Shown here: piece after piece, positions 33,719 to 41,630 of the stretch
Layout of the letters: each line of letters begins with the position of its first letter
Position numbering within the stretch: position 1 is the first letter of the stretch
Source of the DNA: Streptomyces omiyaensis
GTDB taxonomy: Bacteria; Actinomycetota; Actinomycetes; Streptomycetales; Streptomycetaceae
Direction: 5' to 3'
Assembly: GCF_014650895.1 (NCBI RefSeq)
Contig: NZ_BMVV01000018.1
Location: 62,001 to 126,000 of the forward strand
DNA: 64,000 nt
Program-made: the position numbers and the translations under genes
Notes under the pieces: model-generated
Told to the model about the DNA's origin: nothing
The model's input: only the letters and a program-made list of their open reading frames with translations
The model's database searches: none

Positions 33719-35128
33719 TCAGTCGCGCCGGCGGGCGATCTGCACGTTCTCCATCACGCCGAGGGCGTCGGGGACGAGGACGGCGGCGGAGTAGTAGGTC
33801 GTCACGAGGTACGACATGATCGCCTGCTCGCTGATGCCCATGAAGCGGACCGAGAGGCCGGGCTCGTACTCCTCCGGGATGCCGGTCTGGCGCAGGCCGA
33901 TGACGCCCTGGTTCTCCTCGCCGGTGCGCATGGCGATGATGGAGCTGGTCTGCTCCTTGGTGATCGGGATCTTGTTGCAGGGGAGGATCGGGACGCCGCG
34001 CCAGGCCGGGACGGACTGGCCGCCGAGGTCGACGTGGTCCGGGTAGAGGCCCCGGGCGTTGAACTCGCGCCCGATGGCGGCGATGGTGCGCGGGTGGGCG
34101 AGGAAGAGCTTGGTGCCCCGGCGGCGGCTGAGCAGCTCGTCCATGTCGTCCGGGGTGGGCGGGCCGGAGTGGGTCTGGATGCGCTGCTTGAAGTCGGCGT
34201 TGTGCAGGAGGCCGAACTCGCGGTTGTTGACGAGCTCGTGCTCCTGGCGCTCGCGCAGGGCCTCGATGGTCAGGCGGAGCTGCTCCTCCGTCTGGTTGTG
34301 CGGGCCGTTGTAGAGGTCGGCGACGCGGGTGTGGACCTTGAGGACGGTCTGCGCGACGGAGAGCTCGTACTCGCGGGGCTTGAGCTCGTAGTCGACGAAG
34401 GCGCCGGGGAGGACGGCCTCGCCGACGTGCCCGGAGGACATCGCGATCTCGGCCTCGCCGTGCTTGTTCTGGGCCTGCTCGGGGAGGGTGCTGAACGCCT
34501 CGATGTGGGCCTGGAGGGCCGGGGAGTTGGCCTTCACCGAGGCGAAGTCGGCGCGGGAGAGGGTGAGGAGGGTGCCGCTGGTCTCGGCGGTGGCCGTGTA
34601 GTCCCAGGTGGCGTCGGCGTCGAGGAGCGCGTTCTCGCCGAAGCGGTCGCCGTCGCCGAGCACGGCGACGGTCACGTCGTCGCCGTAGGGGCCCTCGGAG
34701 GTCTGGCTGACGCGGCCGTGGGCGAGGAGGTGGATCTCGCCGGCCGCGTTGCCGCGGGTGACGATGATGTCGCCGGCGGAGAAGTCGCGCTGGACGCAGC
34801 GGTCGGCGAGCGCGGTGAGCACGTCGACGTCGTCGAAGCCGCGCAGCAGGGCGAGTTCGCCGAGCTCGCGGGGGATCACGCGGACGGTGGCGCCGTCCTG
34901 GACGAACTCCACCCGGCCGTCCCCGACGGTGTAGCTGAGCCGGCGGTTGACCCGGTAGGCGCCGCCCTTGGTCTCCACCCAGGGGAGCGTCCGCAGCAGC
35001 CAGCGGGAGGTGATCTCCTGCATCTGCGGGGCGGACTTGGTGGTCGAGGCGAGGTTCCGCGCGGCGTGGGTGCTGAGGGACTGCTGCGGGGGTGCCGCCT
35101 GGGCTTCCGGGCTGGTGTCGACGGTCAT
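33719..35128 (-). CDS. Family 2B encapsulin shell protein with cyclic-nucleotide-binding-like domain
   Basis: A 469-aa capsid protein of the HK97 fold that self-assembles into a protein nanocompartment. A flexible N-terminus (1-35) and N-arm are followed by a CNB-like insertion at about 90-205 (FSAGDIIVTRG, FGENALL) and the rest of the shell fold. SRWLLRTLPWVETKGGAYRVNRR near 41-63 and KIPITKEQTSSIIAMRTGEENQG near 400 are typical of the family. The usual phosphate-binding arginine after FGE appears replaced (ATWDYTAT), so nucleotide binding is doubtful. First gene of the operon; start ATG with AAGGAG upstream. Such proteins were long annotated as Crp-like regulators. Confidence 0.93.
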   Translation of the reverse strand: MTVDTSPEAQAAPPQQSLSTHAARNLASTTKSAPQMQEITSRWLLRTLPWVETKGGAYRVNRRLSYTVGDGRVEFVQDGATVRVIPRELGELALLRGFDDVDVLTALADRCVQRDFSAGDIIVTRGNAAGEIHLLAHGRVSQTSEGPYGDDVTVAVLGDGDRFGENALLDADATWDYTATAETSGTLLTLSRADFASVKANSPALQAHIEAFSTLPEQAQNKHGEAEIAMSSGHVGEAVLPGAFVDYELKPREYELSVAQTVLKVHTRVADLYNGPHNQTEEQLRLTIEALRERQEHELVNNREFGLLHNADFKQRIQTHSGPPTPDDMDELLSRRRGTKLFLAHPRTIAAIGREFNARGLYPDHVDLGGQSVPAWRGVPILPCNKIPITKEQTSSIIAMRTGEENQGVIGLRQTGIPEEYEPGLSVRFMGISEQAIMSYLVTTYYSAAVLVPDALGVMENVQIARRRD

Positions 35129-35688
35129 CGGACCGGGCTCTCCTTAGCGAGGGTGGTGACCGGGCACGGCGACACGCCGGACCCGTCGAGGAGGGGGAAT
35201 GGAGGGAGGTCGTCTGGCCATCCGTCCAGACCGGGGGAACAGTAACGGCCCGTCAGCACGGCCCGCCCGGAGAGACGAGGGGCATTACCTCGATGCAGTG
35301 ATCTTGTTCCGGCGCCGGTTTACCGGTGGATCCGTCGGCTTTCCGCCACGCGTTCGCGCGCTGCGCGGCATGAGGGCCGGTCGGGGGTCCCGGGGCGGTC
35401 CGGCGCCCCGATCGGACGGCACGCGTTCCGGCCACGTCGTTCCCGGTGACCCCCTCTTGACAAGCCGCCCCACCCGTCACACAAGTCAACCGACGGCGTC
35501 AACGCGGGCCCCGCCCCCTCCCGCACCCCGGCCGGAGACCCTCCCTGCACCGCCCCCTCCCCTCTCAACTCTCCCTGTCTGCAAGGGAGTTCACGGGGCG
35601 ATGCGGAGCTCGCGACCACGACGGCCACGGGGGTGCGGGGCGTACGGAGGGAAAAGCGGCGGGCCCGGGGGCGGGGCGGCGGCGGCCC
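35129..35688. other. 560-base non-coding stretch upstream of the encapsulin gene
   Basis: No convincing gene in either strand. It must hold the promoter of the 2-MIB operon, but no clear -35/-10 pair could be chosen. Composition is less extreme around 35280-35330. The right part is C-rich. Confidence 0.4.
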
Positions 35689-36640
35689 GTGGTGAGCGGA
35701 CCGGCGCACCCGTACGCGGAGGGGGCGCCGGACCGGCGGTACGCCAACGCGGACCTGCTGCCGGCCGGGACCGGCGAGTTCCGCCGGCGGTGGCGGGACT
35801 TCGCGGCGGTCCGGGTGCGCGTCTCGTGGAGCCCGGCCCATCTGATGCCCTCCGGGATGCCGGGGCAGGACCGCTTCACCTGGCCGCGGACCCTGCTGAT
35901 CTGCCTGGTCGCCCAGGCCGCCGTCCTGCTGCCGTCGCTGCTGGTCGAGCCCGCGGGCGACCGGTACGGAGTGCCGTTCGCGGTCTTCGCGCGCAGCGCC
36001 TTCGGGGTCCGGGGGCCGCCCTGCCTGCGCTACTGCGGTTCGTCCCGGCGTGCGTCCTCTTCGGCTTCCGGGCCGACCTCGGCGTCCGGGGCGTCGAGCT
36101 GCTGACCGGGGGACGGGCGGCTCCGGCGGCCAGGACTTCCTCGGCCTCAACCCGGTGTCGGCCGGGTACGACCTGTCGAGCACCGCGCCGTCCCTGATCG
36201 GCTTCAGGGCCGCGGCGGTGCCGGCGGCGCTGGCGGGCACGGCGGTGGCGTGGTGGGCGCGGAGCAGCAGCGACTACCGGGTGCCGGCCCGGGCGAACCT
36301 CGCCGAGGGCTTCTTCGGCACCGTGTCCGGGATCCTCGTCGTGGAGTACTGGATCGTGCGCCGGACCCGGCTGCGGCCGGACGCGCTGTACCGGGCCGGG
36401 GGGCCGTGCCGGTACGCGGGCGGCTGGAACCGGCGGGCCGTCGTGGCCTTCCCGGTGGGCGGGGCGCCGGCCGTGGGCGGCTCGCAGCGGGCCGGCGCGG
36501 AGGGTCCGCTGCTGCCCTTCCTCGCGCCGCTGGACGACTTCGGGTGGCTCGTGGGACCGGTCGCGGCCGGCGGGGTGTACGCGGTGTCGACCCTGCGAAC
36601 GCGGGCCCGCGCGGCGGACGCCCGAGGCGGTCGCCCTGGG
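35689..36640 (+). pseudogene. Decayed NCS1 family nucleobase:cation symporter
   Basis: Remnants of one permease in more than one frame. Frame one from 35689 shows RRWRDFAAVRVRVSWSPAHL, a hydrophobic segment and RYGVPFAVFARSAFGVRG, the conserved NCS1 loop. Near 36015 the frame shifts: PALLRFVPACVLFGFRADLG continues in another frame. From about 36125 a third part reads LNPVSAGYDLSSTAPSLIGF, then GILVVEYWIVRRTRL and LYRAGGPCRYAGGWN, the C-terminal NCS1 pattern. The middle helices are missing, so at least one deletion and frameshifts have occurred. An intact homologue would be about 450-500 aa. Confidence 0.75.
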
Positions 36641-36768
36641 CATCCGCACAGGGCGGCCGGCGCAGGACTGGGCCCGCGCGCACAGACACGCGGGCCGGGC
36701 GGCTCCACGATGTCCCTGGCCACGGTTGCGAGGACGCGCGACCGTACGGAACCACAAGAGGAGTTCCC

Positions 36769-37644
36769 ATGCCAGGGAGTAGGAGCCGCCTGTTCGGCGG
36801 TCTGGTGCTCGCCGTGCTGCTGGCGCTCGGCACGACACCCGCCGCCACGGCGGGCACCGCCGTCGCGGCGGCCGGCGCGGTCCCCCCGGTCGGCACCGCC
36901 TGGGGCGAGCCGGGCCCGTACGAGGTGGAGGTCGACATCGAGGCGGTCCACACCTTCTACCGCCCGAGGACGCTGGGCCCCTCGGGCGAGCGGCACCCGG
37001 TGGTGATCTGGGGCAACGGCACCGGGGCCGTGCCCGGGATCTACAGCTCGCTGCTGCGGCACTGGGCGAGCCACGGCTTCATCGTCGCCGCGGCGAACAC
37101 GCCCACCTCGAACTTCGCCCTCGGCATGCGGGCCGGCATCGACCTGCTGGAGCGGCGCGACGCCGACCCGCACAGCGTCTACCACGGGAAGGTGGACCTG
37201 GAGCACATCGGGTCGGCGGGGCACTCCCAGGGCGGGGCGGCCGCGGTCAACGCGGCGATCGACTCCCGCGTGGACACGGCCGTGCCGATCCAGCCGGGGC
37301 CGCTGACCGACCCGGACCTCACCGACGTGCCCACGTTCTACCTGGCCGGGCAGCGCGACCTGACGGTCTGGCCGGCGCTGGTGAAGGCGCTGTACCGGGA
37401 CTCGGGCCACCTGCCGGCCGTGTACGGGGAGGTCCGGGGCGCCGGACACCTCTCGTCCATCGGGGACGGCGGGAACTTCCGCGCCCCGACGACCGCGTGG
37501 CTGCGGTTCTGGCTGATGGGCGACGAGAACGCCCGGGGCTTCTTCTTCGGCCCGGGCTGCGGCTACTGCGAGGACGACGGCCTGTGGTCCGGCTGGGACC
37601 GCAACGACCTGGCCCAGCTGGTCCCCGGACCCGCCGGCACCTGA
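36769..37644 (+). CDS. Secreted alpha/beta hydrolase (lipase/cutinase-like fold)
   Basis: A 291-aa exported hydrolase. Signal peptide 1-28 (cut near TAGTA). Oxyanion region VIWGNGTGA, nucleophile elbow GHSQGGAA near residue 150, acid Asp in AGQRDLTVWP near 197, His in GAGHLSS near 227. A C-terminal pair of cysteines in PGCGYCEDD may form a disulfide. The layout matches dienelactone-hydrolase/PET-hydrolase-like esterases, but substrate is unknown. AGAGGAG lies just before the ATG. Confidence 0.85.
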   Translation: MPGSRSRLFGGLVLAVLLALGTTPAATAGTAVAAAGAVPPVGTAWGEPGPYEVEVDIEAVHTFYRPRTLGPSGERHPVVIWGNGTGAVPGIYSSLLRHWASHGFIVAAANTPTSNFALGMRAGIDLLERRDADPHSVYHGKVDLEHIGSAGHSQGGAAAVNAAIDSRVDTAVPIQPGPLTDPDLTDVPTFYLAGQRDLTVWPALVKALYRDSGHLPAVYGEVRGAGHLSSIGDGGNFRAPTTAWLRFWLMGDENARGFFFGPGCGYCEDDGLWSGWDRNDLAQLVPGPAGT

Positions 37645-37650
37645 CCCCGC

Positions 37651-37743
37651 GACGCCCGGGGACCGCCGGTCCCCGGCCCGCGACGGCGGGATCCGCCGGT
37701 CCCCGACCGCGCGACGGCCGGGACCGCCGGCCCCGGGCCCGCG
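37651..37743. repeat. 31-bp tandem repeat, three copies
   Basis: Three contiguous 31-base units (37651-37681, 37682-37712, 37713-37743) begin GACG and share CCGCCGG(T/C)CCC. They lie in the gap between convergent genes, and the rest of 37744-37897 is GC-rich with further self-complementary words. Confidence 0.65.
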
Positions 37744-37897
37744 GCCGGCGGTGGCCGCGGGGCCGGTCCCGGGCCGCCGGGAACCACCGGCGACCGGTCG
37801 CGCCGCCCCGGTCCTCCCGCTGCTCGTCGCCCGCCCGCCGGGGGGGCTGAGGCGCCGGAGGTCCGAGGTGCCGGGGCGGGGCGCCGGGGCCGGAGGG

Positions 37898-38239
37898 TCA
37901 GCGGCCCAGGGTCGCGTCCAGCCACTGGAGGACCTCGGGGGTGACCGGGTCGGTGATGTCGGCGAACTCGTCGTGCTTCTTGAGGAACTTGGCGACGTAC
38001 GGGCAGACCGGCACGATCCGCATCCCGGCGGCGCGGACGTCGGTCAGCGCCTCCTGGACCAGGATCCCGGCGAGGCCCTGGCCCGCGTAGGCCTCGTCGA
38101 CCTCGGTGTGGAAGAACACGCGGCGGTCGTCGCGGTCGCGGTAGGCGGTGAGCCCGGCCCGTGCCCCGTCGACGAGGATCTCGTAGCGGTGGCGTTCGTC
38201 GACGCGACGGACGACGGGGACGGCGGTCTGCTCGCTCAT
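37898..38239 (-). CDS. YjdJ-type GNAT N-acetyltransferase
   Basis: A 113-aa minimal GNAT domain. FFHTEVDEAYAGQGLAGILV is the acetyl-CoA motif A with the QGxAxxL pattern, and VPVCPYVAKFLKKH is the C-terminal strand typical of the short YjdJ class. Start at ATG 38239. Target not known; usually chromosomal and housekeeping. Confidence 0.85.
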   Translation of the reverse strand: MSEQTAVPVVRRVDERHRYEILVDGARAGLTAYRDRDDRRVFFHTEVDEAYAGQGLAGILVQEALTDVRAAGMRIVPVCPYVAKFLKKHDEFADITDPVTPEVLQWLDATLGR

Positions 38240-38524
38240 GGGGGCCTCTCGGTTCGTGACGGCCGGCCGCGCTGCGGCCCGGACCGACGCGACCTCGGGC
38301 GCACGCCCCCGGCGCGCGTCGGCGCGGTTCACCCTACTCCCCGGTATCCGCAGGTGGGAGGGGCGACCGGAGGGGCGTCCTCCGGCCGGGAGGGGTGCGC
38401 GACGCGTCCGAAACGCCTGTCCACGCCGGGCGGGGTGGCTCGTTGAACCCGGCGGAGTCCACGCCCCGAACCCCCGTGTCCGCGGACTCCCCGATCCCCG
38501 CCCGCCCCCGCCCCGGAGGCCGAC
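38240..38524. other. Non-coding gap before the Nudix gene
   Basis: The gap between the divergent GNAT and Nudix transcription units. No clear promoter, operator or hairpin was picked out. Sequence from about 38495 becomes pyrimidine-rich. Confidence 0.3.
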
Positions 38525-38590
38525 ATGCACCCCTTGCCCGCGCCCGCCCCCGCCTTCGCCCCCGCCCGTCCGACCCTGGTGGGGTGCTGA
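38525..38590 (+). CDS. Possible 21-aa leader peptide of the Nudix gene
   Basis: ATG at 38525 has an ideal GGAGG (38515-38519) five bases upstream. The frame encodes 21 residues rich in Ala-Pro (PLPAPAPAFAPARP) and stops two bases before the Nudix ATG. The arrangement suggests translational coupling or a proline-sensitive leader. It could equally be chance in C-rich sequence. Confidence 0.35.
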   Translation: MHPLPAPAPAFAPARPTLVGC

Positions 38591-38592
38591 CG

Positions 38593-39102
38593 ATGCTTCC
38601 GGTCGACGAGTTCGTCGCGACGCTGCCGAAGGCGACCCTCTTCGGGGCCGTGTACTTCACCGACATGGACGAGCGGCCGGTGCAGCTCCACGCCGTCTAC
38701 AGCGCCGAGCACCCCTGGCAGCTGCCCGGCGGCACGGCCGAGGAGGGCGAGCGGCCCTGGCGGACCGCCGTGCGGGAGACCGAGGAGGAGACCGGGCTGG
38801 TGGTGCCCGGGCCGCCCCGGCTCCTCGCCGCCGTGTTCGGCCTGCCGGGGGCCGCGTGGCCGCTGGCGACCGCCGGGTACGTCTTCGACGGCGGACGGCT
38901 GACCGACCGGCAGATCGCGGAGCTCGTCCTCGACCCGGAGGAGCACGACGAGGTCCGGGTCCTCGCGCTGCCGGAGTGGCGGCCGCTGATGCCCGCGCGG
39001 GACTTCGCGCGCCTCGCCGCCTTCGCGGAGGCCCGGCGCACGGGCACCGCCGCCTATGTCGGCACGTGGGACTGGGACGAGCCCGGGGCCCCGGAGGAGT
39101 AG
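38593..39102 (+). CDS. Nudix hydrolase
   Basis: A 169-aa protein with a complete Nudix box at about residues 47-70: GGTAEEGE, then seven residues, then RETEEETGL. It hydrolyses a nucleoside-diphosphate-linked compound; which one is unknown. The start is ATG 38593. Its 3' end overlaps the convergent MFS gene by 49 bases, an unusual tail-to-tail overlap. Confidence 0.85.
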   Translation: MLPVDEFVATLPKATLFGAVYFTDMDERPVQLHAVYSAEHPWQLPGGTAEEGERPWRTAVRETEEETGLVVPGPPRLLAAVFGLPGAAWPLATAGYVFDGGRLTDRQIAELVLDPEEHDEVRVLALPEWRPLMPARDFARLAAFAEARRTGTAAYVGTWDWDEPGAPEE

Positions 39103-40472
39103 TCCGTCCCCCGTCCGCCCGCGCACCCTTCCGCCCGTCCGGCCTCCTCCGACGGGCCGGCCTCCTCCGCCCGCCCGTCCTCCTCGCCGGACTCCTCCGA
39201 CGGGCCGGGGCCGGAGGCCGGGGCGCGGCGGAGGGTGCGGATCGCTGGCACCGCGAGCAGGGCCGCGCTCGCCGCCACGCAGGTGAGCGCCGACAGGAGG
39301 AGGAAGTGGTGGGGGGTGGTCAGGCCGGCCGCGGGACCGGCGAGCAGCTGGCCCGCCGAGATGCCGGAGACCGAGCCCGCCAGCTCGTAGGCGCTGACGC
39401 GGTTGAGGACCTCCGGCGGGGTGTGGGTCTGCACGCTGGTGGCCCACATCACCGACCAGAAGGCGAGGGCGGCCCCGGCCAGCGCGTGCGCGGCCAGGAG
39501 TACGGGGAGCCGGGCGTCCAGGGCCACGGAGAGCGGCAGCGCTGCGTACAGGAACATCGCGGCCGCGCCGGCGGCGAGGGGCCGGGCGGGGCGGAGCCGG
39601 AGGGCGAGCAGTCCGCCCAGGACCGTCCCCACGCCGAGGAAGGAGACGGCCAGGCCGTACGCGTTCGGGCCGAGGCGGGCGCCGATCAGGGCCGAACCCA
39701 GCGGCACCAGCGGGCCGAAGACGAGCACCCCGTGGACCAGCCAGACGAGGATCACCGCCCACATCCAGGTGCGGGCGCGGAACTCGCGCCAGCCCCGGAG
39801 CAGGTCGCGGCGGAGTGAACTCCCCGTCCGCCGGGCGGGGTCGGCGGCCGTCGGGGCGGGGCGGAGGAGGGCGAGGCAGAGGGCGCTGACGAGGAAGGTG
39901 GCGGCGTCGATCGCGTAGACGGTCCCGGCGCCGGTCAGGGCGATCAGCAGGCCGGCGGCGGCGGGGCCGAGGAGGTGGGCGAGCGCGTCGGCCACCTTGA
40001 GGGTGGCGTTGGCCCGCTGCGGGTCGCGGGCGACGAGCGGCACCATGCCGTTCACGCCGGGCAGGAACATGGCGACGGCCGCGCCGGCCGCCGCCGCCAT
40101 GGACACCAGGAGCCAGAAGGGCGGTCGTCCGGCGAGGAACGCCACGGCCGGCACGCCCTGGGTGACCACCCGCGCGAGGTCCGCGCCGACCATCATCCGG
40201 CGTGCGCCGAAGCGGTCGGAGAGGACCCCGCCGAAGAGGACCAGGAGGACGAACGTGCCGGTCCAGGCGCCGAGGACGAGCCCGACGCCGGTCACTCCGT
40301 ACAGCGCGCCGACGGCCAGCGCGGCGGCCACGGGCATCATCGCGTCGCCCAGGAGGGAGACCGACCGGGCGGTGAAGTAGAGGGCGAACCGGCGGTCCCA
40401 CAGGGGGGCGGGCGGCGCGGGGGGTCCGGCGGGGACGGCCCGCGCCCGGGTGTCGGGGTGCGTGGTGGTCAC
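39054..40472 (-). CDS. MFS transporter (enterobactin-exporter/MFS_3 type)
   Basis: A 472-aa, roughly 12-helix transporter. The motif GGVLSDRFGARRMM between helices 2 and 3 is the MFS signature, and the second half repeats the pattern. The last about 50 residues are a hydrophilic Glu/Ser/Gly tail outside the membrane, and this part overlaps the Nudix gene. Divergent from a GlxA-type regulator with a palindrome in between, so probably a regulated drug or metabolite exporter. Confidence 0.88.
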   Translation of the reverse strand: MTTTHPDTRARAVPAGPPAPPAPLWDRRFALYFTARSVSLLGDAMMPVAAALAVGALYGVTGVGLVLGAWTGTFVLLVLFGGVLSDRFGARRMMVGADLARVVTQGVPAVAFLAGRPPFWLLVSMAAAAGAAVAMFLPGVNGMVPLVARDPQRANATLKVADALAHLLGPAAAGLLIALTGAGTVYAIDAATFLVSALCLALLRPAPTAADPARRTGSSLRRDLLRGWREFRARTWMWAVILVWLVHGVLVFGPLVPLGSALIGARLGPNAYGLAVSFLGVGTVLGGLLALRLRPARPLAAGAAAMFLYAALPLSVALDARLPVLLAAHALAGAALAFWSVMWATSVQTHTPPEVLNRVSAYELAGSVSGISAGQLLAGPAAGLTTPHHFLLLSALTCVAASAALLAVPAIRTLRRAPASGPGPSEESGEEDGRAEEAGPSEEAGRAEGCAGGRGTDYSSGAPGSSQSHVPT

Positions 40473-40508
40473 CCCACCGATGCTGGCCCGGCCCCCTCCC
40501 GGCCCCCA

Positions 40509-40524
40509 GTGTCGCGAACGACAC
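40509..40524. promoter_or_regulatory. Palindromic operator candidate between MFS and GlxA-type regulator
   Basis: GTGTCG-CGAA-CGACAC, a perfect 6+6 inverted repeat, lies 20 bases before the regulator ATG and 37 bases from the MFS start. It is the natural candidate site for the adjacent regulator acting on both genes. Confidence 0.6.
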
Positions 40525-40543
40525 GATGGGGTACTTTCGCGCC

Positions 40544-41557
40544 ATGACCCCCTCTCCCCCGTCCCGGTCCCGGACCCCGCACCGGGTCGTGGCGCTGGTC
40601 CTGCCGCCGCAGCCGGCCTTCCCGCTGGCCTCCGCCTCCGAGGTCTTCGGCGGGCCCGGGCCGGCGGGCACGGAGCGGTACGCCTTCGGGATCTGCGCCG
40701 AGCGGCCGGGGCCGGTCGGGACCGGGGCCGGCTACGACATGCTGGTCGCGTCGGGGCTCGACGCCCTGGAGCGCGCGGACACCGTCCTCGTGCCCGGCTG
40801 GGGGCCGCCGGCCGGGCACGAGGTGCCGCCGGCCGCGGTCGCGGCGGTGCGGCGGGCGCACGCGCGCGGGGCGCGCGTCGTCGGCCTCTGCGCGGGCTCC
40901 TTCGTGCTCGCCGCCGCCGGGCTGCTGGACGGGCGGCGGGCCGCCACCCACTGGGCCCGCGCCGCCGAACTGGCCTCCCGCTTCCCCCGGGTCCGGGTCG
41001 ACCCGGCGGTGCTGTACGTGGACCACGGCGACGTCGCCACGAGCGCCGGGGGCGCCGCGGCGGTGGACCTCTGCCTCCATCTGGTCAGCGCCGACCAGGG
41101 CGCGGCGCACGCGACGCGGATCGCCCGGCGGATGGTGACGCCGCCGCACCGCGAGGGGTGCCAGCTGCAGTACGCCGAGCCGCCGGCCGCCGGGCCGGTC
41201 GCCGACTCGCTGGCGCCGCTCCTGGACTGGCTGGGCGAGCGCCTCGACCAGCCGGTCGCGGTGGCCGACATGGCGGCCCGCGCGCGGGTCTCGCCCCGGA
41301 CCCTGACCCGGCGCTTCACCGAGCAGCTGGGCATCAGTCCGGGGCGGTGGCTGCTGGACCGGCGAATCGCCGCGACCCGGGCCCTGCTGGAGGAGACGGA
41401 CCTGCCGGTGGAGACCATCGCCCACCGGGTGGGCCTCTCCTCCGCCGTCAACCTCCGCCGCCGCTTCCACGAGGCCCTGCGCACCACGCCCGCCGCCTAC
41501 CGCCGCGCGTTCCGGGCGGAGGGGGCGGGGGCGGGGCGGCCGGAGACCGGGGGGTGA
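40544..41557 (+). CDS. GlxA family transcriptional regulator (DJ-1/PfpI plus AraC domains)
   Basis: A 337-aa regulator. The N-terminal DJ-1/PfpI-like domain (about 10-180) contains GLCAGSFVLAAAGLLDGRRAATHW with the nucleophile-elbow cysteine. The C-terminal AraC DNA-binding domain (about 225-325) has two helix-turn-helices, VADMAARARVSPRTLTRRF and VETIAHRVGLSSAVNLRRRF. ATG 40544 is preferred; ATG 40526 is the other option and would lie right beside the palindrome. Likely controls the divergent MFS gene. Confidence 0.9.
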   Translation: MTPSPPSRSRTPHRVVALVLPPQPAFPLASASEVFGGPGPAGTERYAFGICAERPGPVGTGAGYDMLVASGLDALERADTVLVPGWGPPAGHEVPPAAVAAVRRAHARGARVVGLCAGSFVLAAAGLLDGRRAATHWARAAELASRFPRVRVDPAVLYVDHGDVATSAGGAAAVDLCLHLVSADQGAAHATRIARRMVTPPHREGCQLQYAEPPAAGPVADSLAPLLDWLGERLDQPVAVADMAARARVSPRTLTRRFTEQLGISPGRWLLDRRIAATRALLEETDLPVETIAHRVGLSSAVNLRRRFHEALRTTPAAYRRAFRAEGAGAGRPETGG

Positions 41558-41630
41558 CCCGGGACCGGGCCGGGCCCGGCCGGCCCGATCCGGAAGGGAC
41601 GGCCCGGGGCGCCCCCGTGGGTGCGGGCGC

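Noticed and set aside
33719..35128. A Crp/cyclic-nucleotide-responsive transcription factor
   Set aside because: A CNB-like segment is present but there is no helix-turn-helix, and the rest matches the 2B encapsulin shell. The context is its usual terpene cargo.
36050..37006. A functional gene spanning the NCS1 remnant and the hydrolase start
   Set aside because: It joins the permease C-terminus to an out-of-frame reading of the hydrolase gene. The membrane protein would lack most of its helices.
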